A stretch of DNA of 34,798 nucleotides, from assembly GCA_035715725.1 (NCBI GenBank), contig DASTKT010000118.1, positions 1 to 34,798 on the forward strand. Direction: 5' to 3'. The translations under genes and the position numbers were made by a program. The notes under the pieces are model-generated. The model ran no database searches. It saw only the letters and a list, made by a program, of their open reading frames with translations, and was not told the DNA's origin. Shown here one piece after another: positions 23,497 to 31,282 of this stretch. Source of the DNA: JADGGV01 sp035715725 (GTDB taxonomy: Bacteria; Gemmatimonadota; Gemmatimonadetes; Longimicrobiales; RSA9). Each line of letters opens with the position of its first letter. Positions within the stretch are counted from its first letter, which is position 1.

Positions 23497-25866
23497 ATGA
23501 TGATCGCTGAACCGCTCTCACCGGCGGAGTTGCACGCGCTCGACGCGTATTGGCGCGCCGCCAACTACCTCTCCGTCGGCCAGATCTACCTGCTGGACAA
23601 CCCGCTGCTCCGCCAGCCGCTGCTGCCGGAGCACATCAAGCCGCGGCTGCTGGGGCACTGGGGCACGACCCCGGGGCTGAACTTCGTCTACGCGCACCTC
23701 AACCGGGTCATCCGGCAGGGCGACCTGGACATGATCTTCGTCACCGGTCCCGGGCACGGCGGCCCCGGCGTCGTCGCGAACACATACCTGGAGGGCACCT
23801 ACAGCGAGCTCTACCCCGAGGTGTCCCGGGACGCCGAGGGGATGCAGCGGCTCTTCAAGCAGTTCTCCTTCCCGGGCGGCATTCCGAGCCACGCGGCGCC
23901 GGAGACCCCCGGCTCGATCAACGAGGGCGGCGAGCTCGGCTACTCGCTGGCGCATGCGTTCGGCGCCGCGTTCGATAACCCCGACCTGCTCGTGGCGTGC
24001 GTCGTCGGCGATGGGGAGGCCGAGACCGGTCCGCTGGCGACGGCCTGGCACTCGAACAAGTTCCTCGACCCGATCACCGACGGCGCGGTGCTGCCGATCC
24101 TGCACCTGAACGGCTACAAGATCGCCGGCCCCACGGTCCTGGCCCGGATCAGCGCCGAGGAGCTGGACGGCCTGTTCCGCGGCTACGGCTGGACGCCCTA
24201 TCTCGTCGAGGGCGACGAGCCCGAGCCCACGCACCAGGCCATGGCGGCGACGCTGGACACCGTGATCGGCGAGATCCGCAGGATCCAGGCGGATGCGCGC
24301 GCCACGGGGCGCGCGGTCCGCCCCCGCTGGCCGATGATCATCCTGCGCACGCCCAAGGGGTGGACCGGGCCCAGGGAGGTCGACGGCAAGAAGGTCGAGG
24401 GGACCTGGCGCTCCCACCAGGTGCCGCTCGCGGAGGTGCGGACGAACCCGGAGCACTTGCTGCTGCTCGAGGAGTGGATGAAGAGCTACCGCCCCGAGCA
24501 GCTCTTCGACGAGAACGGTACGCTCGTCCCGGAGCTGGCCGCGCTCGCCCCCACCGGTCCGCGGCGCATGGGCGCCAACCCTCACGCGAACGGTGGGATC
24601 CTGCTCCACGACCTCAAGATGCCGGACTTCCGGGAGTACGCCGTCGCCGTGCCGGGGCCGGGGACCGTCATGGCGGAGGCGACGCGGGTCCTCGGCGCCT
24701 TCCTCCGCGACGTCATGCGGCGCAACGCCGACCGGCGCAACTTCCGCGTCTTCGGCCCCGACGAGACCTCCTCCAACCGGCTCGATGCGCTCTTCGAGGT
24801 CACGGCCCGGACCTGGCTCGCGGAGCGGCGCGAGGGCGACGAGCAGCTCGCGCCCGACGGCCGCGTCATGGAGATCCTCAGCGAGCACACCTGCCAGGGC
24901 TGGCTCGAGGGCTACCTCCTGACCGGCCGCCACGGCTTCTTCTCCTGCTACGAGGCCTTCATCCACATCGTCGACTCGATGTTCAACCAGCACGCGAAGT
25001 GGCTCAAGGTCACCCGCGAGATCCCGTGGCGCCGCCCCATCGCCTCGCTGAACTACCTGTTGACGTCCCACGTCTGGCGGCAGGACCACAACGGCTTCTC
25101 GCACCAGGACCCGGGCTTCATCGATCACGTCGTCAACAAGAAGGCGAACGTGATCCGCGTCTACCTCCCGCCCGACGCCAACACGCTCCTCTCCGTCGCC
25201 GACCACTGCCTCCGCAGCCGCAACTACGTCAACGTCATCGTCGCCGGCAAGCAGCCGGCCCTGCAGTACCTCGACATGGACCGGGCCATCGAGCATGCCA
25301 CGGCCGGCATCGGCATCTGGGAGTGGGCGAGCAACGACCGCGACGCCGAGCCCGACGTCGTCATGGCCTGCGCCGGCGACGTCCCCACTCTCGAGACCCT
25401 CGCCGCCGTCAGCCTCCTGCGCGAGCACGCCCCGGACCTCAAGGTGCGCGTCGTCAACGTCGTCGACCTCATGCGCCTCCAGCCCGCCGAGGAGCACCCC
25501 CACGGCCTCCCCGACCGCGACTTCGACACGCTCTTCACCACCGACAAGCCCATCATCTTCGCCTACCACGGCTACCCGTGGCTCATCCACCGCCTCACCT
25601 ACCGCCGGACCAACCACGACAACCTCCACGTCCGCGGCTACAAGGAGGAAGGCACCACGACGACCCCGTTCGACATGGCCGTGCTGAACGAGATCGACCG
25701 CTTCCACCTCGTCGCGGACGTCATCGACCGCGTGCCACGCCTCGGCACCATCGCCGCGTACGCCAAGCAGGCGATCCGCGACAAGCTCATCGAGCACAAG
25801 CACTACATCACCACCTACGGCGAGGACATGCCCGAGGTCCGCGACTGGAAGTGGACGGGGCGGTGA
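23497..25866 (+). CDS. xfp: Xylulose-5-phosphate/fructose-6-phosphate phosphoketolase
   Basis: Thiamine-diphosphate enzyme cleaving xylulose 5-phosphate (and often fructose 6-phosphate) with phosphate to acetyl phosphate plus glyceraldehyde 3-phosphate (or erythrose 4-phosphate). The 789-residue length is normal. Visible landmarks are G-H-W-G-T-T-P-G-L-N (53-62), G-P-G-H-G-G-P (84-90), the cofactor-binding G-D-G-E-A-E-T-G (171-178), H-L-N-G-Y-K-I near 203 and S-H-Q-D-P-G-F-I in the second half. It is cytosolic. Two adjacent ATG codons exist (23497 and 23500); GGAGG suits the second slightly better. No acetate kinase or phosphotransacetylase gene is nearby. Confidence 0.97.
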   Translation: MMIAEPLSPAELHALDAYWRAANYLSVGQIYLLDNPLLRQPLLPEHIKPRLLGHWGTTPGLNFVYAHLNRVIRQGDLDMIFVTGPGHGGPGVVANTYLEGTYSELYPEVSRDAEGMQRLFKQFSFPGGIPSHAAPETPGSINEGGELGYSLAHAFGAAFDNPDLLVACVVGDGEAETGPLATAWHSNKFLDPITDGAVLPILHLNGYKIAGPTVLARISAEELDGLFRGYGWTPYLVEGDEPEPTHQAMAATLDTVIGEIRRIQADARATGRAVRPRWPMIILRTPKGWTGPREVDGKKVEGTWRSHQVPLAEVRTNPEHLLLLEEWMKSYRPEQLFDENGTLVPELAALAPTGPRRMGANPHANGGILLHDLKMPDFREYAVAVPGPGTVMAEATRVLGAFLRDVMRRNADRRNFRVFGPDETSSNRLDALFEVTARTWLAERREGDEQLAPDGRVMEILSEHTCQGWLEGYLLTGRHGFFSCYEAFIHIVDSMFNQHAKWLKVTREIPWRRPIASLNYLLTSHVWRQDHNGFSHQDPGFIDHVVNKKANVIRVYLPPDANTLLSVADHCLRSRNYVNVIVAGKQPALQYLDMDRAIEHATAGIGIWEWASNDRDAEPDVVMACAGDVPTLETLAAVSLLREHAPDLKVRVVNVVDLMRLQPAEEHPHGLPDRDFDTLFTTDKPIIFAYHGYPWLIHRLTYRRTNHDNLHVRGYKEEGTTTTPFDMAVLNEIDRFHLVADVIDRVPRLGTIAAYAKQAIRDKLIEHKHYITTYGEDMPEVRDWKWTGR

Positions 25867-25912
25867 GCGCCCCGGCCGACGGATGCCCCGCGAGGCCCAC
25901 CGAGGAGGATGG

Positions 25913-26482
25913 ATGATGACCGCCAAAGCGATCCTGGCCGTCGGCTTGCCCTTGCTGCTGGGCGCCGGCGCGGCCGCGGCTCAACAGCGCCAGCACGACG
26001 CCGCGCAGCAGCAGCCGGGCATGATGGGGATGGAGGGAATGATGATGATGGGCGTGCCGGACGCCGGCATGATCCTGCACATGAGGGGGCCGCTCGGCCT
26101 CACCGACGCGCAGGTCAAGCGCCTCGAGGCGATCCGCACGCAGACGCAGAAGGCCGCGAAGCCGCAGATGGACGCCGCCATGGCCGCCCATCGCGCGGCG
26201 AATGGCTTGCTCGAGACCAGCTCGCCGGACTTCGCGCGCTTCCAGACGAAGCTGCGCGAGGCCGCGGAGCACATGGTCCGGGCCCATGTCGAAATGGCGA
26301 AGGGCGCCGTACAGGCACGCGCCGTCCTCACGCCCGAGCAGCGCGCGAACGTGCGCTTCGGCATGCGGATGATGCAGCAGATGATGCAGGAGCGCGGGAT
26401 GGAGATGATGGGCGGCGGCATGGCGCCGGGAACGACGCCGGGAGGCCCCGCCCGAGGGCCCGCGCCGCAGCCTCGCCACTGA
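25913..26482 (+). CDS. Spy/CpxP-like periplasmic protein, Met-rich
   Basis: A 189-residue exported protein with a signal peptide (A-V-G-L-P-L-L-L-G-A-G-A-A-A-A, cleavage near A-A-A-Q-Q). The mature part starts with a Met-rich stretch (M-M-G-M-E-G-M-M-M-M) and then a helical region with L-G-L-T-D-A-Q-V-K-R-L and L-T-P-E-Q-R-A, the LTxxQ pattern of Spy/CpxP and periplasmic metal-sensor proteins. The C-terminus is again Met-rich, then Gly/Pro-rich. Likely a chaperone or metal-binding stress protein. It lies 46 nt after phosphoketolase on the same strand. The ATG at 25913 follows GGAGGAT; one codon later is an equal alternative. Confidence 0.8.
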   Translation: MMTAKAILAVGLPLLLGAGAAAAQQRQHDAAQQQPGMMGMEGMMMMGVPDAGMILHMRGPLGLTDAQVKRLEAIRTQTQKAAKPQMDAAMAAHRAANGLLETSSPDFARFQTKLREAAEHMVRAHVEMAKGAVQARAVLTPEQRANVRFGMRMMQQMMQERGMEMMGGGMAPGTTPGGPARGPAPQPRH

Positions 26483-26665
26483 CGGATCCGGTGGAGCGAT
26501 TCCCCACCGCCGACGGTGTGCTCGGCGCGCGCCAGCGCTTCCAGGCGGCGTCCTCCCCTGCCCTCAAGCGAACCCCGCCTCCCACCCGCGCGCCTCGTCA
26601 GCCTCCGCCCGCCATTCGCACGGCCGTTCGGAGGAACCCCTACACGCTGGCCAGGCAAAGGGCGT

Positions 26666-26695
26666 TTGACACGCGCCACCCGCCTGTCGTATTCT
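26666..26695 (+). promoter_or_regulatory. Sigma-70-type promoter of the TonB-dependent receptor gene
   Basis: A perfect TTGACA (26666-26671) and TATTCT (26690-26695) are 18 nt apart. Transcription would start near 26702, right before the Fur-box-like site and about 40 nt upstream of the receptor ATG. Confidence 0.75.
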
Positions 26696-26708
26696 GGGCC
26701 CGACCGTT

Positions 26709-26727
26709 GAGAACGAGTCTCATTCCC
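26709..26727. promoter_or_regulatory. Fur-box-like operator
   Basis: The 19-mer GAGAACGAGTCTCATTCCC matches the classical Fur consensus at 12 of 19 positions and contains the imperfect inverted repeat GAACGAG-T-CTCATTC. It sits just downstream of the predicted start of transcription, where a bound repressor would block the receptor gene. Control by Fur under iron-replete conditions is inferred. Confidence 0.6.
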
Positions 26728-26742
26728 AAACGGACGGACCCC

Positions 26743-29127
26743 ATGCACGTCTTCGCCTGCTTCATCACCGGCTGCGCCCTCGCCGGCGCGCCCACCGCCG
26801 GCGGCGCTGCCCGCCCCGCGCTGCCGGCCGACTCGCCGCAGGCCGCGGCGCCCATCGTCGCGGACACGACCGTGCGCCTCCGCTTCAGCATCCCGGTCCG
26901 GCCGCTCGGGGATGCGCTGTGGGATTTCTCGCGGCAGGCGGGCGTGCGCGTGGAGCTGGACACGGCGGCGGCCGCCGGCGTCCGGTCGCATGCCGTTTCG
27001 GGGACGTACACGGCGCCGGAGGCGCTCCGGCGGCTGCTCGCCGGCACGGGGCTGACGGCGCGGTTCACCGGCCTGGAGATGGCGCGCGTGATCGGCGGCG
27101 GGGCCGACGGCCTCGCCGTGCACGCACTCGCGCCCCTCACGGTGATCGGCGCGAGGAGCCGCGGGTACGCGGCGCTCCGGACCACGACGGCCACGCGGAC
27201 GGACACGCCGCTGCGCGATGCGCCGCAGTCGGTGAGCGTGGTGACGCGGCAGGTGATCGCCGACCAGGCGATGCAGGGGATGGCGGACGTCGTGCGGTAC
27301 GTGCCGGGGATCACGATGGCGCAGGGGGAGGGGCATCGGGACGCGCCGACGATCCGGGGCAACAACTCGACGGCGGACTTCTTCGTCGACGGCGTGCGCG
27401 ACGACGCGCAGTACTTCCGCGACCTCTACAACGTGGAGCGGGTGGAGGCGCTGAAGGGCTCGAACGCGATGATCTTCGGGCGGGGCGGCGGCGGTGGGGT
27501 GATCAACCGGACGCTCAAGGAGGCGCGCTGGCCGGCGACGCGTGCGCTCACGCTCGAGGGCGGCTCGTTCGAGCACAAGCGGGCGACGCTGGATGTCGGC
27601 CAGGGGCTCGGCGCCGCCGTCGCGGCGCGGCTGAACGGCGTGTACGAGGCGTCGGGCGGCTTTCGCGAGGCGGCCGATCTCCGGCGCTACGGGATCAACC
27701 CGACGTTCGCGTTGGCGGCGGGCCCCCGCACGATGGTCCGGGCCGGGTACGAGCTCTTCGACGACCGGCGGACGGTGGATCGCGGGATTCCGTCGTTCCA
27801 GGGGCGCCCGGCGGACGTGGACATCGCCACGTTCTTCGGCAACCCGGAGGTCAACCGCGCGACGCTCCGGCTGAACGCGGCCACGGCGAGCGTGGAGCAT
27901 GCGACGCGGGGTGGGCTGACGATCCGCAACCGCACCCGCTTCGCCGACTACGACAAGTTCTACCAGAACACGTACCCCGGCGCGGTGAACGCGGCCGGTA
28001 CGCAGGTCGCGCTGTCGGCGTACAACCACGCCATCGGCCGCCGCAACGTGTTCAACCAGACCGACGTCGTCTACGGCGTGGGCACCGGCGGCGTGCGGCA
28101 CACGCTCCTGCTCGGCGCCGAGCTCGGGCGCCAGGAGACGTCGAATTTCCGCGGTACGGGCTACTACGACGGCGCCGCGACGTCCGTCTCCGTCCCCGTC
28201 GACCGCCCGACGGTGGCGACGCCGGTCATATTCCGGCAGAGCGCGACGGACGCGGACAATGGCACCACGGCGACGGTGGCCGCGGTCTACGTCCAGGATC
28301 AGCTCGCGCTCTCCGGCCGCTGGCAGGCGGTCCTCGGCCTGCGCCTCGACCGTTTCGCGGTGGACTTCCACGACAACCGGAGCGGTGCGGACCTCGGCCG
28401 GGACGACCGGCTGATCTCGCCGCGCGCCGGGCTGGTGTTCAAGCCGGTCGAGCCCGTCTCGCTCTACGGCAGCTACAGCGTGTCGTACCTTCCGAGCTCG
28501 GGCGACCAGTTCGGCTCCCTCACGGCGACGACGCGGACGCTCGAGCCGGAGCGTTTCACCAACCGGGAGATCGGCGCGAAGTGGGAGGTGCGGCCGGAGC
28601 TGACACTGACGGCGGCCGCCTACCGCCTGGAGCGGACGAACACCGCCGCGCCGGACCCGAGCGATCCGTCCCGCCTGGTGCAGACCGGGAGCCAGCGCAC
28701 GACCGGTCTCGAGCTGGAGGCTTCCGGGAACGTGACGGACGCCTGGCAGGTGATCGGCGGCGTGGCCGCCCAGCGCGCGGAGATCGTCAGCACCACCCGG
28801 GCGGCCGCGGCGGGCGCCTCGGTCCCGCTCGTGCCGCGCCGCACCTTCTCGCTCTGGAACCGCTACCAGCTGCTCCGCCCGGTCGGCGTCGGCCTCGGCG
28901 TGGTCCGCCAGTCCGCGATGTACGCCGCCATCGACAACACGGTCACGCTCCCCGGCTTCACCCGCGTCGACGGCGCGCTCTTCCTGCGGCTCGGCCCGCT
29001 GCTCGGGGCGCAGCTCAACGTGGAGAACCTGCTCGACGAGCGCTACTACCCCACCTCGCAGGGCAACAACAACATCATGCCCGGCGCGCCGCGCACGCTG
29101 CGCATCTCGATCACGACGGGGCGCTGA
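26743..29127 (+). CDS. TonB-dependent siderophore receptor with STN domain
   Basis: Outer-membrane importer of 794 residues. After a short export signal comes an STN (secretin/TonB N-terminal) signalling domain at about 45-113 (L-R-F-S-I-P-V-R-P-L-G-D-A-L). The plug (about 140-270) has the siderophore-receptor pattern D-A-P-Q-S-V-S-V-V-T-R, T-I-R-G-N-N-S and V-E-R-V-E-A-L-K-G-S-N-A-M-I-F-G-R-G. The rest is a 22-strand-type barrel ending L-R-I-S-I-T-T-G-R, without the usual terminal aromatic residue. An STN domain usually signals through an anti-sigma factor/ECF sigma pair, yet none is visible nearby. The signal peptide has no basic N-terminal residue, which is unusual. Promoter and Fur-like site precede the ATG at 26743. 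Confidence 0.93.
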   Translation: MHVFACFITGCALAGAPTAGGAARPALPADSPQAAAPIVADTTVRLRFSIPVRPLGDALWDFSRQAGVRVELDTAAAAGVRSHAVSGTYTAPEALRRLLAGTGLTARFTGLEMARVIGGGADGLAVHALAPLTVIGARSRGYAALRTTTATRTDTPLRDAPQSVSVVTRQVIADQAMQGMADVVRYVPGITMAQGEGHRDAPTIRGNNSTADFFVDGVRDDAQYFRDLYNVERVEALKGSNAMIFGRGGGGGVINRTLKEARWPATRALTLEGGSFEHKRATLDVGQGLGAAVAARLNGVYEASGGFREAADLRRYGINPTFALAAGPRTMVRAGYELFDDRRTVDRGIPSFQGRPADVDIATFFGNPEVNRATLRLNAATASVEHATRGGLTIRNRTRFADYDKFYQNTYPGAVNAAGTQVALSAYNHAIGRRNVFNQTDVVYGVGTGGVRHTLLLGAELGRQETSNFRGTGYYDGAATSVSVPVDRPTVATPVIFRQSATDADNGTTATVAAVYVQDQLALSGRWQAVLGLRLDRFAVDFHDNRSGADLGRDDRLISPRAGLVFKPVEPVSLYGSYSVSYLPSSGDQFGSLTATTRTLEPERFTNREIGAKWEVRPELTLTAAAYRLERTNTAAPDPSDPSRLVQTGSQRTTGLELEASGNVTDAWQVIGGVAAQRAEIVSTTRAAAAGASVPLVPRRTFSLWNRYQLLRPVGVGLGVVRQSAMYAAIDNTVTLPGFTRVDGALFLRLGPLLGAQLNVENLLDERYYPTSQGNNNIMPGAPRTLRISITTGR

Positions 29128-29333
29128 GGCGGCGCCGCGGTGCGGCGCCACGCCCGGCCCCTGCCCCGGGGCCGGGCGGCCGCTGCGCCCCTCCGCGCCG
29201 CTCTTGCCTCTCCGGCGCCGGGACGCATCCTTGTCTCCCGGCCACGCAGCGTCGAGCGCGTGGCGCTCCCATCCGTGCGGTCCCTCACCATCGCCCGGCG
29301 CGGTTCCCCCGGAAACCCCGAAAGGAGGCGCCC

Positions 29334-29645
29334 ATGTACCTCGTCCGCGACATCATGTACTGCAAGCCCGGCCAGGTCCGCCCGATGGCCCAGAAGTTCC
29401 TCGCCATGTCGAAGCTCGGCGAGAAGGTGGGCATGCCGAAGATGCGCGTGATGACGGATTTCTCCGCGGAACGCTACTGGACCGTCGTCGCGGAGATGGA
29501 GGTGCCGAGCCTGGAGGCGTACGAGGAGATGATGGCGAACCCGCAGGGCTCCGCGGAGGACATGAAGGAGCTCGAGAACATCATGAAGGACTACCACGAT
29601 CTCGTCGACTCCGGCAAGCGCGAGATCTACAGGATCGAGGGCTGA
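29334..29645 (+). CDS. Small dimeric alpha/beta-barrel-like protein
   Basis: A 103-residue cytosolic protein behind a near-perfect AAAGGAGG site. The pattern, Y-L-V-R-D-I-M-Y-C-K-P-G-Q-V then Y-W-T-V-V-A-E-M-E-V-P-S-L-E-A-Y-E-E-M-M, matches small proteins of the dimeric alpha-beta barrel (NIPSNAP-/antibiotic-monooxygenase-like) fold. It has no export signal. No substrate can be inferred. It lies 206 nt downstream of the receptor gene and may have its own promoter, although I could not identify one. Fold assignment is by pattern only. Confidence 0.75.
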   Translation: MYLVRDIMYCKPGQVRPMAQKFLAMSKLGEKVGMPKMRVMTDFSAERYWTVVAEMEVPSLEAYEEMMANPQGSAEDMKELENIMKDYHDLVDSGKREIYRIEG

Positions 29646-29658
29646 CCGGCCGGAACGC

Positions 29659-29691
29659 GTTCGGTCCGCGTTCGGTCCGCGTTCGGTCCGC
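29659..29691 (+). repeat. Three tandem copies of an 11-bp unit
   Basis: GTTCGGTCCGC is repeated three times without mismatch, starting 13 nt past the stop at 29645 and directly before the hairpin at 29695-29739. The unit length is not a multiple of three, in keeping with a non-coding location. Confidence 0.85.
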
Positions 29692-29694
29692 CTT

Positions 29695-29739
29695 CGCCTC
29701 CGCCTCCGCCTCCGCAGCTCGGGGGCGGAGGCGGAGGCG
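29695..29739. terminator. Long hairpin between convergent genes
   Basis: A perfect 16-bp stem of CGCCTC-type repeats (29695-29710 with 29724-29739) and a 13-nt loop lie between genes ending at 29645 (plus) and 29847 (minus). Internal repetition allows slipped pairing. No T-run follows, so terminator function is inferred from position. Confidence 0.55.
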
Positions 29740-29846
29740 TTCGAGCGGCCGGATCCGGATTCAGGCGCCGCCTGCGGCCCCTGCGGCGGATCCGCAGCGC
29801 CGGCGAGCCGGAACAGCGGCCGGCGCTTCGGACCGCGCCCGCTCGG

Positions 29847-30395
29847 CTAGTTCGTTCGGCGCACCGTCGGGATCATGACATGGGCGTAGGGCGTGCCTTT
29901 CCACATCACCCAGGGACCGCCGTTCTTCGGGTCCGTGGACATCCCCTCGAGCGGGCTTTGGTCGGCGAGAAACAGCATGATGTGCGGAACTCCCTCCTGG
30001 AGCCACTGGTTTCCCGGCGCGGGCTTCGTGGCGAAGGGGTCGATGTTGCTCACCGGGAGGTCACCCTGGAGCATGTAGCCGATGCCCAGGCCGGCGGCCT
30101 TGGGGGGCCGCTTGTTCATCCAGGCGCTGATGACCTCCCGCCACGGCGCGTCCAGGCACATCGGCGAGTCGTTCGGGAGGTCCGGCATGTCGGGGATGCA
30201 TACCCAGCCGTTCGTCCCCTCTCGCAGCACGCGGTCTCCGTGGTCGACCACCGTGGCTCGCTCGGCCAGCGACGGAGGCGCGGCGCTCAGTGCGCTACGG
30301 ATCAGCGCCGCGCGGTCGGCGCCGTCACTCTGGGCGCGCAGGGCGCCCGGCACGGCCAGGCCGAGGGGGAGCAGGAAAAGGAGAGTGCGTCGCAT
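29847..30395 (-). CDS. Secreted protein of unknown function
   Basis: A 182-residue exported protein with signal peptide M-R-R-T-L-L-F-L-L-P-L-G-L-A-V, cleavage near L-R-A-Q. The mature part has several motif-like stretches: R-E-G-T-N-G-W-V-C-I-P-D, P-M-C-L-D-A-P-W, I-G-Y-M-L-Q-G-D, and W-K-G-T-P-Y-A-H-V-M-I-P near the end. Two cysteines could form a disulfide. I recall similar uncharacterised secreted proteins in other bacteria but know no function. It is downstream of the NemR-like regulator gene on the same strand, with a matching operator 102 nt before its start, which suggests induction together with that regulator. Confidence 0.85.
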   Translation of the reverse strand: MRRTLLFLLPLGLAVPGALRAQSDGADRAALIRSALSAAPPSLAERATVVDHGDRVLREGTNGWVCIPDMPDLPNDSPMCLDAPWREVISAWMNKRPPKAAGLGIGYMLQGDLPVSNIDPFATKPAPGNQWLQEGVPHIMLFLADQSPLEGMSTDPKNGGPWVMWKGTPYAHVMIPTVRRTN

Positions 30396-30496
30396 GACAA
30401 CCTCCGGTCCAGGGACGGGAAGGCCCGCGCCACCGTCGCTCCGGCTCGGGTGACGGGGTGAAGCATCGCGAAGCCGAACCGCCGCGCGCGATTAAA

Positions 30497-30512
30497 CCGA
30501 CCGGTCGGTCTA
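30497..30512. promoter_or_regulatory. TetR-type operator upstream of the secreted protein gene
   Basis: CCGACCGGTCGGTCTA overlaps the perfect 14-bp palindrome ACCGACCGGTCGGT (30496-30509) and matches the site at 31121-31136 in 14 of 16 positions. On the minus strand a -10-like TTTAAT (30491-30496) directly abuts it. The half-site TAGACC resembles the NemR box. Confidence 0.7.
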
Positions 30513-30529
30513 GGGGCGCGCAAAAAAAA

Positions 30530-31108
30530 TCACGGGGCCACCGCGGCGCGAAAGTAGAAATCCAGCATGGCCCCGAGCGGCGCGGGGTCGCGCCGCAAGC
30601 GCGTACGGAGCGCCGCGCCCTCCCAGCAGTCCACCAGGCGATCCGCCATCTGCCGGCAATCGGTGCCCGGCGGGACGTCTCCTCTGCGGGCCGCCTCCTC
30701 CAGGCAGGTGGCGATGCGGGCGCCGATCGCCGCGAAGCACTCCTCGATCCTGCGGCGAAAGACCTCGCTGGTGCCGGCCAGCTCCTGGCCCACCCCCCCG
30801 AGAAGGCAGCCGAGGTAGCCGTCCTCCCGGTACTTCTCGACCGTCGACTCGAAGAAGGCGCGCACCCGCTCGAGCGGTGGCCGGCTCGGGTCGCGCAGGC
30901 AGCGATCGAGCCCGGCATGCACCTCTGCCATGTAGCGGTCGACGACCTGGAGGGCGAAGTCCTCCTTGTCTCGGAAGTGATGATAGAACGAGCCCTTCGG
31001 GACCCCGGTCGCGTCCAGCAGCGCCTGGATCCCCATGTCGTTGTAGCCGTGCTCCAGGAGCATGGCGAGGCCGGCCTCGAGGAGCCGGTGCTTCGTCGAA
31101 TGCGTCAC
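30530..31108 (-). CDS. TetR-family regulator, NemR-like
   Basis: A 192-residue repressor. The N-terminal helix-turn-helix has the typical H-R-L-L-E-A-G-L-A-M-L-L-E-H-G-Y and G-V-P-K-G-S-F-Y-H-H-F-R-D-K-E-D-F (35-51), closest in my memory to E. coli NemR/AcrR-type proteins. Cys101 in Y-L-G-C-L-L-G matches the position of the redox-active cysteine of NemR (G-C-L-V), so sensing of electrophiles or oxidants is possible. It starts at GTG 31108; an ATG-initiated longer form would run across its own operator and promoter. Operators lie upstream of it and upstream of the next gene, which points to autoregulation plus control of the secreted protein. Confidence 0.9.
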   Translation of the reverse strand: MTHSTKHRLLEAGLAMLLEHGYNDMGIQALLDATGVPKGSFYHHFRDKEDFALQVVDRYMAEVHAGLDRCLRDPSRPPLERVRAFFESTVEKYREDGYLGCLLGGVGQELAGTSEVFRRRIEECFAAIGARIATCLEEAARRGDVPPGTDCRQMADRLVDCWEGAALRTRLRRDPAPLGAMLDFYFRAAVAP

Positions 31109-31120
31109 GGGTTGCTCGGT

Positions 31121-31136
31121 TCGACCGTTCGGTCTA
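31121..31136. promoter_or_regulatory. TetR-type operator at the regulator's own promoter
   Basis: TCGACCGTTCGGTCTA contains the inverted repeat GACCG-TT-CGGTC and is 14/16 identical to the site at 30497-30512. It lies 10-25 nt downstream of the predicted -10 and so overlaps or follows the start of transcription, as expected for autorepression. Confidence 0.7.
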
Positions 31137-31145
31137 GTCGACCAC

Positions 31146-31173
31146 AACATACAACCGGGCGCCCGGCCGTCAA
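31146..31173 (-). promoter_or_regulatory. Promoter of the NemR-like regulator gene
   Basis: On the minus strand TTGACG (31168-31173) and TATGTT (31146-31151) are 16 nt apart; the spacer includes the palindrome CCGGGCGCCCGG. The regulator's start codon is 38 nt beyond the -10, with the operator between. Confidence 0.6.
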
Positions 31174-31282
31174 GCATCCAGTCGCTCGGGATCTGGTGAA
31201 GCGGATCGCGAATCGAAGCCGCCGGGGCGCCGGCACCGCGGCCGTCGGCGCCCCGGTGGCTCCTGCGCCAGCCGGGTGCGCG

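Noticed and set aside
25981..29151. A 1056-codon open frame antisense to the TonB receptor and Spy-like genes
   Set aside because: It spans two real genes and an intergenic promoter, has arginine-rich low-complexity content and no domain; it is a GC-driven shadow.
29659..29691. CRISPR array
   Set aside because: The 11-bp units are directly adjacent without spacers, and no cas gene is present.
31109..31177. Longer TetR regulator starting at 31177
   Set aside because: It would place the predicted promoter and operator inside the coding sequence; the family N-terminus fits the GTG at 31108.
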